37,203 bases of DNA from an uncultured Methylococcales bacterium (GCA_903902705.1 CAIUVX010000007.1:1-37203), one strand, 5' to 3'; shown: positions 18,024 through 27,010, counted from the stretch's first letter. Numbers and translations are program-made. The notes: generated from the sequence alone by a model not told the origin.

Positions 18024-19830
18024 TATGTGATTGATATTCACCGTACAGTTTGGCGTAAAGACCATTTTGATTGATTAGGGTTTCATGTCGTCCTTGTTCG
18101 CAGATTTTACCTTGCTCAAACACATAAACATGATCCGCTTGTTTTACCGCACTGAGGCGGTGGGCAATGATAATCGTGGTACGTCCTTTTAGAAAGGCAT
18201 TTAACGCGCTATGCAATTTATATTCTGTTTCGGTATCCAATGCGGAGGTCGCTTCATCCAAAATAACAACTTTAGGATTGGCAACCACCATCCGCGCAAT
18301 CGCCATCCGCTGGCGTTGACCACCTGATAAGCGCATACCGTGTCGCCCAACGATAGTATCCAAACCTTTTGCTAAATCGCTGACTACATCGGTCAATTGT
18401 GCGATAGCCAGTGCGTTCCACAGTTCTTCGTCAGTTGCCGATTTTCCTAAAGTAAGATTAGCGCGTAAGGTATCGTTAAACAATATCGGATGCTGTAACA
18501 CAGTGACTACATGTTCTCGCACTATTTCTAAACCGATACAATCAATGGCTACTTCATCAAAATAAATTTGCCCTTTCGTGACAGGATATAAACCGATTAA
18601 GGTTTGTATCAGCGTCGATTTACCACCGCCACTTGCACCCACTAACGCGACTTTTTCACCCGCTTTAATATTGAGATTAATGCCGTTAAGCACGGTGTCT
18701 TCGCCATAACTAAAATGCAGATTTTCCACCCGCACCGCAACCGTTTTTTTATTTAAAAATGGGTTATTTGTGTGCGGATAATTCGGCTCTTGCTGTAAAA
18801 TATTGAGTCTATTAATACGCATTAATGCCCCTTTGGCAGCATAAAACGCATATTGAATACTAAGAATTTCCTGCACGGGTCCCATCATAAACCACAGATA
18901 ACCAAACACAGCCAACATTTCACCAATGGTTAAATTGGAATAAAATACCATTAACATTGCACAGGCGCGAAACACATCAAAACCAAACAAAAACACCAAG
19001 AAACTCAGGCGGTTTGCGGCATCACTTTTCCAAGAAAAAGCAATTGAATAATCTTTAACGGAGCGAGCGGAGGCTATAAGTTGCTGGCAATAATGTTGTT
19101 CGCGGTTACTAGCGCGAATTTGCTGAATAGCTTCTAGGGTTTCTGTTAATGCTTGTTGAAATATTTCATACGCCGCATTTTCTTTCGCTTTAAGATGCTT
19201 AACCTTAGAACCCACCGCACGAGTAAAATAAATCACCACAGGATTTAAGAGTAAAATAAATAAGCCTAATTTCCAGTGCATCCACAGTAAAATCACTGCT
19301 GTGCCGATGACTGTTAGACTCGCCACTAACAGCTTGCTAGTCGTTGAGCCAATAAAATTATCGAGGGTATCAAGATCCGTGACTAAATTTGTGACTACCG
19401 TCCCTGTTCCTAAGCTCTCGTATTCGGACATCGAAATGGTTTGTAAGTGGTTAATCAGCTTACTACGCAGTCGAAAAATAATGTCTTTAGAAATAAAAGA
19501 GAACTGTCGTGATTGAATTATATTAAAAATAATAGCCATAATGCGTAAAATAAGACTTGCCACCAGCACTACGGTAATATACAACACAGGCAACTGCCAT
19601 TCGACAGGCGTAAATAAATTGATAGTATGAATTAGTGTGCTAGGTTTTTTTAATAATACTTCATCGACTAACAATGGCATCAACAACGGCACTGGAACAC
19701 TGACAACTGTTGCCAATAGAGCCAATAAATGCGCATAAACCAATTGTTTTTTATGCTCTAAGGCGATTTGATAAATAGTTTTCCAACTATAAATAAGTGT
19801 GGTTGGTTCTGATTGCATAGCAATAATCAT
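18016..19830 (-). CDS. ABC exporter half-transporter (MsbA-like)
   Basis: A 604-residue fusion of a six-helix membrane domain (helices at about 30-55, 75-100, 150-200, 265-300) and a C-terminal ATPase. Walker A is GASGGGKST, the signature LSGGQRQRMAIAR, Walker B VVILDEATSALD and the switch His is in IIIAHRLS. Such proteins dimerise and export lipids, peptides or drugs; the substrate cannot be read from sequence. The stop overlaps the start of the PHP gene by eight bases, suggesting one transcript. MQSEPT at 19818 is an alternative start. Homology to lipid A flippase MsbA is only general, so no symbol is given. Confidence 0.9.
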   Translation of the reverse strand: MIIAMQSEPTTLIYSWKTIYQIALEHKKQLVYAHLLALLATVVSVPVPLLMPLLVDEVLLKKPSTLIHTINLFTPVEWQLPVLYITVVLVASLILRIMAIIFNIIQSRQFSFISKDIIFRLRSKLINHLQTISMSEYESLGTGTVVTNLVTDLDTLDNFIGSTTSKLLVASLTVIGTAVILLWMHWKLGLFILLLNPVVIYFTRAVGSKVKHLKAKENAAYEIFQQALTETLEAIQQIRASNREQHYCQQLIASARSVKDYSIAFSWKSDAANRLSFLVFLFGFDVFRACAMLMVFYSNLTIGEMLAVFGYLWFMMGPVQEILSIQYAFYAAKGALMRINRLNILQQEPNYPHTNNPFLNKKTVAVRVENLHFSYGEDTVLNGINLNIKAGEKVALVGASGGGKSTLIQTLIGLYPVTKGQIYFDEVAIDCIGLEIVREHVVTVLQHPILFNDTLRANLTLGKSATDEELWNALAIAQLTDVVSDLAKGLDTIVGRHGMRLSGGQRQRMAIARMVVANPKVVILDEATSALDTETEYKLHSALNAFLKGRTTIIIAHRLSAVKQADHVYVFEQGKICEQGRHETLINQNGLYAKLYGEYQSHND

Positions 19831-20007
19831 TGATGATTTTTATATAATGTTAATTATATCTGTCTATAAAGACTTTAGGGAAAACAAACGCCTAACATTA
19901 AGGCATTTAAAAATCTTTAACCCGTCACGCTACTGTGGTATTTTTGTACCACTCGAAAAATAAATATCAACCTATTTTAAAATTAACATAAAATCGCTTA
20001 ATTCATA

Positions 20008-20445
20008 ATGACTACTTTTGAACACAACCCAAACATAAATAGTGAGTCTGACGCTACTGAAGATGATGGATTATCCGCTGTTAATGTATCTGGGCATTCT
20101 AGCAAAAACAAACGCGTAGCAACCCGTTATATACGCGATGATATTATCGTTGTACTTTGTGAAATAACCGCGCTCAGTTTTGGCAAAGAGATTTTTATCG
20201 ATTTTGTAAAATTAAACGACATTACCAGCCGAGGTATGTCGTTTTCAAGCCCCCATCATATTACTGTTCACAAAAAAATCGTGTTAAATCTTAAGTTTTA
20301 CTCTGAAGTCGCCTTTAAAATACCCGCTACTATTGTTTATCGCTCAAAAAAATCACCTCATCAGTACGGTGTAAAGTTTGATTGTGACTACGCTGAACTC
20401 AGCGATCACTTATTAGAAACGCAACGTACTTTAGTATTCAAATAG
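20008..20445 (+). CDS. PilZ-domain protein (likely c-di-GMP receptor)
   Basis: A 145-residue protein with an acidic, Ser-rich N-terminus. The domain opens with RVATR (36-40), fitting the RxxxR motif that clamps c-di-GMP. It continues to DITSRGMSF (71-79), a variant of D/NxSxxG with Thr in place of Ser, and ends HQYGVKFD. This is the usual PilZ layout, so c-di-GMP binding is likely but the Thr variant is a caution. It lies nine bases upstream of the MOSC gene on the same strand and is divergent from the ABC gene. No partner domain is fused. Confidence 0.78.
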   Translation: MTTFEHNPNINSESDATEDDGLSAVNVSGHSSKNKRVATRYIRDDIIVVLCEITALSFGKEIFIDFVKLNDITSRGMSFSSPHHITVHKKIVLNLKFYSEVAFKIPATIVYRSKKSPHQYGVKFDCDYAELSDHLLETQRTLVFK

Positions 20446-20453
20446 TCAGTATT

Positions 20454-21278
20454 ATGAGCTCTTACACCTTAAGCGAGATTATCATCTACCCCGTCAAATC
20501 CTTGGCTGGCATTAGTTTACCTAGCTGGCAAGTGACAAAAACAGGTTTTCAATATGATAGAAAATGGATGCTAATCGATGATCAAGGGCAATTTTTGAGT
20601 CAACGCCGATTACCAAAAATGGCGTTAATTAAAACTGACTTAACGGATGAACAACTCATTTTATCCGCACCTAGTCAACCCGATTTAGTGCTAGATTTAG
20701 TTCCGATGGACGGGAAAAATATTACCAGCACTATCTGGCGCAATCAATGTGAGGCGCGTCATATTTCGGAGGAAGCGGATTATTGGTTTAGCTGTTTTTT
20801 AGAAATAGACTGCCGACTAGTGTATCTACCCGATGAAGTCATTCGCCCTGTCGATGCTAATTATGCTCAAGCTACCGACCAAGTCGCTTTTGCCGATGGT
20901 TTTCCATTTTTACTGATTTCAGAAAACTCATTGTTAGCATTAAATCAAGCCATGCAGCTTAATTTACCGATGAGGCGTTTTCGTCCTAATTTAGTCATCG
21001 CAGCTTGCCCTAGTTATGCAGAAGACAGTTGGCGCGAAATTCGCATCGGTGACATTGATTTTAGATTACCCAAGCCTTGCTCTCGCTGTGCTGTTCCCAC
21101 CATAGACCCTGACACTGCACAAACAGGTAAAGAACCACTCACCACCCTAAACCGCTTGCGGAAATGGCAAAATAAAGTCTATTTTGGACAAAATGCTATC
21201 CATAATCAAAGCGGCACGTTGACAGTTGGCGATAGTGTGCAGATTTTGCGAACAGGCAAAAATCAACCACCGCTTTAA
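20454..21278 (+). CDS. MOSC-domain protein with N-terminal beta-barrel (YcbX-like)
   Basis: A 274-residue protein. The N-terminal barrel domain has LSEIIIYPVKSLAGISL, GFQYDRKWMLIDDQGQFLSQR and PKMALI, the standard opening of this family. The MOSC domain has MRRFRPNLVI and KPCSRCAVPTIDPDTAQTG, whose Cys is the presumed molybdenum-sulfur ligand, and ends VYFGQNA...GTLTVGDSV. Family members move sulfur or use molybdenum cofactor to reduce N-hydroxylated compounds. It lacks the C-terminal ferredoxin domain found in E. coli YcbX, so an external electron donor would be required. Confidence 0.88.
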   Translation: MSSYTLSEIIIYPVKSLAGISLPSWQVTKTGFQYDRKWMLIDDQGQFLSQRRLPKMALIKTDLTDEQLILSAPSQPDLVLDLVPMDGKNITSTIWRNQCEARHISEEADYWFSCFLEIDCRLVYLPDEVIRPVDANYAQATDQVAFADGFPFLLISENSLLALNQAMQLNLPMRRFRPNLVIAACPSYAEDSWREIRIGDIDFRLPKPCSRCAVPTIDPDTAQTGKEPLTTLNRLRKWQNKVYFGQNAIHNQSGTLTVGDSVQILRTGKNQPPL

Positions 21279-21413
21279 TTGAGTGACTATGTTACATTCA
21301 CATAGTGGAAACTAGAAACCACTTCCGATGTGTTAATGTGGCGTTATTTTGAACTACTCAGTTTCTGTCCGATGACAGAAATAAAACTATTGTGCGTGGA
21401 TGAATATTAGTGC

Positions 21414-21506
21414 AATAGGATGTGCCGACGATAGGAAGCGCATCATTCGCGTCAACTCGAACGAGCGCGTTCGTACCTCAGAACATCCTATATAGCGCAT
21501 CCTATC
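21414..21506. repeat. Hairpin-type intergenic repeat
   Basis: AATAGGATGTGC (21414-21425) is matched in inverse by GCGCATCCTATC (21495-21506) at ten of twelve positions, and a GATAGGAAGCGCAT variant follows inside. The rest of 21279-21527 holds no gene I recognise. Confidence 0.6.
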
Positions 21507-21527
21507 ATGTTACAATGCGGGTTTTTT

Positions 21528-21662
21528 ATGCCAGAAAAACAACCCTAAATATCAGAAGAACAACGCCCTCAGTTACAACAACAACTTTGGAAAATAGCCG
21601 ATACCTTAGGCGGAAAAATGTACGCTGATGAATTTCGGGATTATATGCTAGGTTTTATTAGT
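21528..21662 (+). pseudogene. hsdM 5' fragment (type I restriction-modification methyltransferase)
   Basis: ATG 21528 opens MPEKQP, then a TAA stop, then the same frame continues ISEEQRPQLQQQLWKIADTL and GGKMYADEFRDYMLGFI. That is the N-terminal helical region of HsdM, which normally continues FYRYLSEK. It stops abruptly at about 21662 where IS200-like DNA begins. With an in-frame stop and loss of more than 90% of the gene, it is a relic of a type I restriction system. No hsdS or hsdR piece is visible. Confidence 0.72.
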
Positions 21663-21675
21663 CCGTTTTCAATGT

Positions 21676-21930
21676 TAAAACCACCGCCTTTAGGCGGTTA
21701 GATTTATCTATGATGTGTGAGTTATGATAAGCTAAAAGCCTGAAAAAGAAGGAGAGCTTATGGAATATCGTTATGGAAGTCATACGGTTTACAAAATTCA
21801 ATACCTTATCTGGAACATCACTTTGAACCCAAGGGCGATGATACAACAGGACGGAGACATAAACGGGTCTTGTGACCCGTATCCCTACTTTAGTCGTTAT
21901 ATTTAACCCACCAGCTTTAGCTGGTGGTTG
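21676..21930 (+). mobile_element. Internally deleted IS200/IS605-like element
   Basis: The left end has TTAAAACC followed by the hairpin CCGCCTTTAGGCGG (21684-21697). About 65 bases on, with AAGGAGAGCTT just before it, an ATG (21760) opens MEYRYGSHTVYKIQY, the TnpA (HUH transposase) N-terminus. The sequence then jumps to YLEHHFEPKGDD, the TnpA C-terminus, ending at 21875, so the middle including the catalytic HUH and Tyr is gone. The right end carries the hairpin CCACCAGCTTTAGCTGGTGG (21908-21927). Subterminal hairpins are the recognition sites of this family, so the relic could still be moved in trans. Confidence 0.82.
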
Positions 21931-21955
21931 TTAAGTTAACTTTAGGAGTAAAACC

Positions 21956-22186
21956 ATGCAAATAACAATTGATGTACCTGATAACCTACCACATTCTTTT
22001 ATTCAACAAGGCATAGCCGCGTTTAAAGAAAAATTAAATCAATTGCAAGACAACGAAGAATTCAAGATTGACCCTCAAGCTTGTTTAGATGCGCTAGAAA
22101 AAATAAAACGTGGTGACAAAACAGGATTAACAGAGATAACCGATGTAAAAGAATATATTGCGAATTTAAGAAATGAAATTAGCTAA
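21956..22186 (+). CDS. Putative type II antitoxin
   Basis: A 76-residue acidic protein (MQITIDVPDNLPHSFIQQGI opening, then a long helix with DPQACLDALEKIKRGDKTGL and an end KEYIANLRNEIS). AGGAG is well placed at 21944-21948. Its last 14 bases overlap the start of a RelE-like frame (MKLAKTVFYS), the normal geometry of a toxin-antitoxin pair. The toxin is truncated, so this would be an orphan antitoxin. Assignment rests on size, context and the partner; the exact family is not recognised. Confidence 0.65.
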   Translation: MQITIDVPDNLPHSFIQQGIAAFKEKLNQLQDNEEFKIDPQACLDALEKIKRGDKTGLTEITDVKEYIANLRNEIS

Positions 22187-22260
22187 AACGGTTTTTTACT
22201 CGAACAAAGAACGGAAGTTTTTAAGAAAACATCCCGATTTAATTGCGAAGTATGAATGTG
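22173..22260 (+). pseudogene. RelE/ParE-like toxin, 5' fragment
   Basis: MKLAKTVFYSNKERKFLRKH followed by PDLIAKYE is the typical start of a RelE-superfamily toxin. After 28 codons the sequence runs into a copy of the TTCGACAAGCTCACC-type repeat (22261-22284) and then into a reversed IS200-like relic. The frame happens to stay open to 22550, but the rest is antisense of that relic, not toxin. Most of the fold and the expected catalytic residues are missing, so it should be inactive. Confidence 0.7.
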
Positions 22261-22299
22261 GTTCGACAAGCTCACCACGAACGGCATCATTTTATTGTG

Positions 22300-22540
22300 C
22301 TTTAGCTATACTATCCGACTCTCAAATGCCTGACACGTTTGTCTTACCAACTCTCTTACCCGTTCGGCTATTTCACCTCTTAACAGTATTTCGTTACCCA
22401 AACAAAGTGGTATTCAATTTTAAAGACCTTATGGATGCCGTAGCGATATTCCATCTTAATCTCCTACAAAAATTGAAAATTCTACTCCATCTAGCTATTG
22501 GTGATGAAATCTGTCCGACTAAAGTCGGAGGTTTTAACCT
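22300..22540 (-). mobile_element. Second IS200/IS605-like relic (tnpA fragment)
   Basis: On the minus strand, TTAAAACC is followed by the hairpin TCCGACTAAAGTCGGA (22514-22529). About 60 bases later comes ATG (22452-22454) opening MEYRYGIHKVFKIEYHFVWV and TKY. After a small deletion another frame continues LLRGEIAERVRELVRQTCQA, then FESRIV and a stop near 22306. This is the N-terminal third of TnpA with a frameshift. Its left-end arrangement is the same as in the relic at 21676, but the protein differs at several positions, so they are separate insertions rather than a recent duplication. Confidence 0.78.
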
Positions 22541-22561
22541 TTTATATTGAAATAAAGCCAA

Positions 22562-22832
22562 CTAACACTTCATTTGTTTAGTATTCAACGGTGATCCACG
22601 GGCGAGTTTGGTTTTAATGCGTTCAGCCTTTTGTTGTATATATCTAAGGCAAGATAAAATGATTAGAAAAAATCTTGAAACTTGGCGTATGCCAAAAAAT
22701 CAACGTTAACGGTGGTAGTACCAGTTGTGATGTCAGTTCAGCTAATAGCATCTGCACATTGGTTTCCATTTTTGTGCCGTGAATTTTGGCGTTATCCAGT
22801 AAAAAAGTCAGATTAGTAAAGCCTTTTTGCAT
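22562..22832 (-). pseudogene. DDE transposase C-terminal fragment (IS630-like)
   Basis: The minus-strand frame reads MQKGFTNLTFLLDNAKIHGT, with LLDNAKIHG like the second catalytic Asp region of IS630-type enzymes, then LLAELTSQLVLPPLTLIFWH and TPS. Beyond that the frame is lost, and a shifted frame gives LRYIQQKAERIKTKLARGSP and a stop at 22562-22564. The expected YSPxLNPxE segment with the catalytic Glu is deleted. Family assignment is tentative; that it is a dead transposase end is likely. Confidence 0.55.
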
Positions 22833-22952
22833 ATAAATCAGTATGGAGTGTTAAAAAGCGTGCAAAACTTTCCAGAGTCCTGGGGAAAAGAGCGTTGAAA
22901 AGTTTCCACCCTAGGTTGTTCAATAGCCAGTTTTTTACTGGAGAATCCTAGA

Positions 22953-23872
22953 GTGTTAGTCATGAACGGTAGAGCCGAAATCAGACGGCGTTATCACCTA
23001 GATAAAGAGTCGATTAGCTCGTTATCGAAAGCCTTTACTCTTTCCCGCCCCACAATCCGTAAACACATTAATACAGTTGAAGAGCCTGTTTATCAGTGTC
23101 AGTCTCAACCGTGTCGGATGTTGGGTGAGTTTAACGCAGTGCTTGAGTCTTGGCTGGAACAAGAAGCACATTTGCCGCGCAAACAAAAGCGAACGGCTCA
23201 GCGATTGTATGACTGTTTACAGGTGGATGGCTATCGCGGCTCTTACACAGAGGTTCAGCGTTATGTGAAGCAGTGGAAAAAACACCGTGCCAGTAATTTA
23301 GGAATCAAACAAGCCTTTGTTCCGTTGGCATTTCCCATAGGCGAGACGTGTCAATTTGACTGGAGTCAAGAAAGCGTTGAGTTGGGCGGTGTGGTGCAAA
23401 CAATCAAGGTGGCGCACAACGATTGACTTACAGCCGCCTGAATGGTTGTTTACCCCGCTGGCTAAGTTTGAGAACTTTGCAGCCTTGAATGAGTGGCTGA
23501 CTACCCGCTGCTGTGAATTGGCAGGAGGTTTTCATCCTGAACAGCCGTCACTGTCTATTGCTGTTTGCCAAAGAACAGTCAGTGTTAATGCCAGTCAGTG
23601 CGTTTAACGGCGGATTGCGTTCGGATAGTGGCTGAGGCTCAGATGATTACTGAACACGCCCGTTGTTTTGGTCGTGATCAACTGAGCTGTGACCCTTGGC
23701 ACTATTTACCAATATTGGAAAAAAAGCCAGGTGTAATCAGGCATGGTGCGCCGCTTAATCAAAGCCACCAAGCCTAAGCACTGGATAACTCACTGCTTTC
23801 AATCCCCGCCTTAACGCTTGAACCTTTGGCTGATTGCGCTCGTTATGACAGCTTACGGCGTTTACGCCATGT
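22953..23872 (+). pseudogene. istA: IS21-family istA pseudogene
   Basis: Starts near GTG 22953. RAEIRRRYHLDKESISSLSK is the helix-turn-helix opening of IstA, followed by QRLYDCLQVDGYRGSYTEVQ and FPIGETCQFDWSQE, the latter with the first catalytic Asp. The frame ends at 23426. The next pieces are in other frames after a large deletion: FENFAALNEWLTTRCCELAG, then QMITEHARCFGRDQLSCDPW, HYLPILEKKPGVIRHGAPL and LTLEPLADCARYDSL. The middle of the catalytic domain is missing and several frameshifts are present, so it is inactive. Confidence 0.85.
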
Positions 23873-24096
23873 CCATTGATCGCACTGCGCAGCTGAAAGC
23901 TCTCCATCTTTATGGCATGGCTGCCGCTTGGAGCGAGTGGCAAACTGGCTATTCTATGCAGCAAAAGCCCGTCATGCCAGACGTGTGGCTGGATCGTCTG
24001 ATAATGGCTGAACAGGCTGATCGTCAAGCCCGCTGCTTAAGTTATCAACTCAAAGCAGCGCGGTTTCCCAACTGGAAAGTTTTCAACGCCGTTTGA
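23869..24096 (+). pseudogene. istB: IS21-family istB 5' fragment
   Basis: ATG 23869 opens MSIDRTAQLKALHLYGMAAA, then KPVMPDVWLDRLIMAEQADR and LSYQLKAARFP, the N-terminal part of the IstB helper ATPase. It overlaps the istA end as in intact IS21 elements. After ARFP the similarity stops and the frame ends at 24096, before the Walker A motif, so no ATPase can be made. Confidence 0.82.
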
Positions 24097-24179
24097 CAGA
24101 CCTTAATCGCAACGGTCAAGATGACCAATTAATCTTTTTGAGTGCTGGCTTATGGAATTTGAATTTAGCGTGTAGATAA
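24072..24179 (+). pseudogene. Unrecognised short ORF tail, possibly transposase
   Basis: In the frame next to the istB fragment, from 24072, the sequence reads LESFQRRLTDLNRNGQDDQL then IFLSAGLWNLNLACR and stops. It has a transposase-like C-terminal look, but I cannot name the family. From here to 24324 I see no other gene or RNA. Confidence 0.3.
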
Positions 24180-24324
24180 TCGATAAATTCACAGGAGGAG
24201 GTCTGGTTTTTATTTATTTGGCAGCATTTCTAGTGAGAAAAAATCAACACAGTACAAAAAAACGTGTTTTTTGAGTCCCATCAGCGCACAAAACCTATTA
24301 CCATTGATTTCCTATAAAGGCTCT

Positions 24325-25743
24325 TTAAGGTACAGTTAGCTCCAATTCTTTTATTTTACGAGTCAGGGTATTTCTGCCATAGCCTAGCAAAATAGCCGCT
24401 TCGTGACGCTTGCCTTGCGTGTACTCTAACGCGGCTTTAATTAAAATAGCTTCAACATCAGCGATAATATGTCTGGCTATATCATTTTTTTTGTTGAGCA
24501 AATGTGAATCGATGACTGTTTTCAGTAATATTTCCCAGTTACTTTCGATGTGATGTTTTTCAGTTGGGGTGTTAAAAAACTCTGGCGGTAAGTCGTGCAA
24601 ATGAATTTCTCGACCTGATGCCATAACGGTAAGCCAACGACAAGTATTTTCTAATTGCCGCACATTGCCTGCCCATTCTAACGTGCTTAAAAACGCCTCT
24701 GCATCGGGTTTTAAAATTTTTACTTCGGCAGTCAGTTCTTGTGCTGCTTGCTGTAAAAAATGGCGCAATAGCAATGGAATGTCTTGTTTACGTTCGCGTA
24801 GCGGCGGAATATGGACACGAATAACGTTGAGACGATGAAATAAATCTTCTCGAAAACGTCCTTGTTCAACCAATGTTTCAAGATTTTGATGGGTAGCTGC
24901 GATAATACGCACATCCACTTTTATCGATGAATACGAACCTACAGGATAAAATTCGCCATCGGCTAATACCCGCAATAATCGCGTTTGTAATTCGGGAGGC
25001 ATATCACCTATTTCATCAAGAAATAACGTGCCATCGTTGGCTTGCTCAAACCGCCCTGCCCTGCGTTGTACCGCGCCTGTAAACGCGCCTTTTTCATGAC
25101 CAAATAATTCCGTTTCCATTAAATCTTTAGGAATCGCTGCCATATTAAGGGCAATAAACGGTTTTGCACTGCGCGGACTGTGCCGATGCAAGGCTTTAGC
25201 CACTAATTCTTTGCCAGTGCCTGATTCGCCATTGATTAATACGGTAATGTGAGAACGTGCCAGCCGTCCAATAGCACGAAATACTTCCTGCATAGCGGGA
25301 GCTTCGCCGATAATTTCGGGAGTGGATTCTACATTAACATTACTAACATTGATGTGTGCATCTTTTCGTTGTTGACTGTGAATACAGGCTCGCCGCGCTA
25401 AATCAATGACATCTTTAATGTCAAACGGCTTAGGTAGATAATCAAATGCTCCGCCATGAAATGCGGAAACTGCACTTTCTAAATCAGAGTGCGCGGTCAT
25501 CACAATAATAGGTAAATCTGGATGACTGCGTTGCAATTTTTCCAATAATGCCAATCCATCCATACCTGGCATACGAATATCAGTTATTAAGGCATCAGGT
25601 AAGTCGTTCTTTAAGTTGTTGAGCAAGCTATTTGCATCTGCAAAACTGCGCGTAATAAAATCAGCTTTTTGCAGGGCTTTTTCCACCACCCAACGAATCG
25701 ATTTGTCATCGTCAACAATCCAAACAGTTTCTGATTTATTCAT
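24325..25743 (-). CDS. ntrC: Nitrogen regulation response regulator NtrC
   Basis: A 472-residue protein. The receiver domain opens [18 protein letters not shown] with phospho-acceptor Asp55 in [11 protein letters not shown], and Lys in PKPFDI. The AAA+ domain has Walker A GESGTGKE, the sigma-54 contact loop GAFTGA, Walker [11 protein letters not shown] and the arginine-finger region. A C-terminal Fis-type helix-turn-helix reads [20 protein letters not shown]. This is the full NtrC layout. Phosphorylated NtrC activates sigma-54 promoters for nitrogen assimilation. It overlaps ntrB by eight bases and is certainly co-transcribed with it. Confidence 0.96.
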   Translation of the reverse strand: MNKSETVWIVDDDKSIRWVVEKALQKADFITRSFADANSLLNNLKNDLPDALITDIRMPGMDGLALLEKLQRSHPDLPIIVMTAHSDLESAVSAFHGGAFDYLPKPFDIKDVIDLARRACIHSQQRKDAHINVSNVNVESTPEIIGEAPAMQEVFRAIGRLARSHITVLINGESGTGKELVAKALHRHSPRSAKPFIALNMAAIPKDLMETELFGHEKGAFTGAVQRRAGRFEQANDGTLFLDEIGDMPPELQTRLLRVLADGEFYPVGSYSSIKVDVRIIAATHQNLETLVEQGRFREDLFHRLNVIRVHIPPLRERKQDIPLLLRHFLQQAAQELTAEVKILKPDAEAFLSTLEWAGNVRQLENTCRWLTVMASGREIHLHDLPPEFFNTPTEKHHIESNWEILLKTVIDSHLLNKKNDIARHIIADVEAILIKAALEYTQGKRHEAAILLGYGRNTLTRKIKELELTVP

Positions 25744-26800
25744 TGCCTGCGCCTAAGGGTAAAAAAATTGAAAATACGGTATGCCCTGATTCACTACTGC
25801 ATTCGATCAAACCGTCATGCTGATTAATTAGGGCTTGCGCAATAGACAAACCTAAGCCTGTACCATCGGCTCGCCCCGTCACCATTGGATAAAATATTTG
25901 TTTCATCATCTCTGGGTCTATGCCAGGACCATCATCGATAATATCGCACTTAACGACGAGTTTATAGCGTTTGCGCCCGATAGTGATATGCCGATGAATA
26001 CGGGTTTTGATAATAATATGACCTTTGCCATCGGTAGCCTGCACCGCGTTTCGAGTGATATTTAACAAGGCTTGAATTAATTGATCTTTGTCGGCATTTA
26101 TGTCGGGAATACTGGGATCATAATCGCATTGAATACTGAGATTACCGATAGATTCTGCTTGAACAACATTTCTAACTCGCTCCAATACTTCATGGATATT
26201 TAGAGATTTTTTGTTGGGTAATTTGTTAGGTCCTAACATCTTATCCATTAAGCCCTGCAATCTGTCGGATTCAGCAATAATAATCTGCGTGTATTCTTTC
26301 AATTCAGGTGCATCTAATTCTAAATCCAGCAATTGTGCCGCACCACGCAATCCGCCTAACGGATTTTTAATTTCATGTGCCAAGCCTCTAATTAATAACC
26401 GTGCGGTATTTTGTTGGGTTAATAACTGCTCATCTTTAGAAATCCGCAAATGATTGTCTATTTGCTGTAATTCAACCAATATTTCCTGCACTTGATCAGC
26501 GTGTAATAAAGGTGTCGCACTAAGATTAATAGTCACGCTCTGTCCCATACGGTTAAGAATGGTTGAATGATCCACTAATGGTTCGACCATCGTCAGACAT
26601 TGATGTAAGTTAGCCAGTAGCGTCGGATTAGCTGTTTTAAACAAATGCTGGGCATCATGCCCGACTAAATGCCGCGCACTATCAGTCAGCATTATTTCAC
26701 CCGCCGTATTGATATAAGTGAGTATTAAATTTTGATCAAATAGCAAAATAGCGGTGGTTAGGTGATCGAGAATGCGTTTATACATGGTTTTTTTAAGCAT
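25736..26800 (-). CDS. ntrB: Nitrogen regulation sensor kinase NtrB
   Basis: A 354-residue cytoplasmic kinase. An N-terminal PAS domain (LTTAILLFDQNLILTYINTA, then GHDAQHLF) is followed by the HisKA box LAHEIKNPLGGLRGAAQLL with the phospho-His. The ATPase domain has RNAVQAT, DDGPGID and GTGLGLSIAQALI, and there are no membrane helices, as expected of NtrB. It phosphorylates or dephosphorylates NtrC according to PII signalling. ATG 26785 (MYKRILDH) is an alternative start; neither has a clear ribosome site. Confidence 0.94.
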   Translation of the reverse strand: MLKKTMYKRILDHLTTAILLFDQNLILTYINTAGEIMLTDSARHLVGHDAQHLFKTANPTLLANLHQCLTMVEPLVDHSTILNRMGQSVTINLSATPLLHADQVQEILVELQQIDNHLRISKDEQLLTQQNTARLLIRGLAHEIKNPLGGLRGAAQLLDLELDAPELKEYTQIIIAESDRLQGLMDKMLGPNKLPNKKSLNIHEVLERVRNVVQAESIGNLSIQCDYDPSIPDINADKDQLIQALLNITRNAVQATDGKGHIIIKTRIHRHITIGRKRYKLVVKCDIIDDGPGIDPEMMKQIFYPMVTGRADGTGLGLSIAQALINQHDGLIECSSESGHTVFSIFLPLGAGNE

Positions 26801-27010
26801 GATAGCGGAAGAAATGTCTTGTATTAAAGTTCAAGCAATTTATAGACCAAAAGCATCAGCTTAGCTTTGCGATGTACTTTTATTTTTTACGCACTATTAT
26901 AGCGCATTGATTATGCTTTTTTGTTTATGTTGCGTCATGCTGGTGCGGTACAACTTCAGTAAGCTAAAAAGCGGCAACCTAGGGAGCGATTTGTTAAAAA
27001 ACAAGTTATT

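Noticed and set aside
19935-19952. Hairpin GTGGTA-TTTTTG-TACCAC upstream of the PilZ gene as a terminator
   Set aside because: It lies between divergent genes with no transcript to end and has no U-tract; perhaps an operator, but unsupported.
22173-22550. A 125-residue protein in one open frame
   Set aside because: Only the first 28 codons are RelE-like; the remainder is antisense to an IS200-like tnpA relic.
26891-26905. Near-palindrome GCACTATTATAGCGC before ntrB as an NtrC site
   Set aside because: It lacks the spacing and TGGTGC half-site of an NtrC box; the nearby TGGTGCGG has no partner. Too weak to call.
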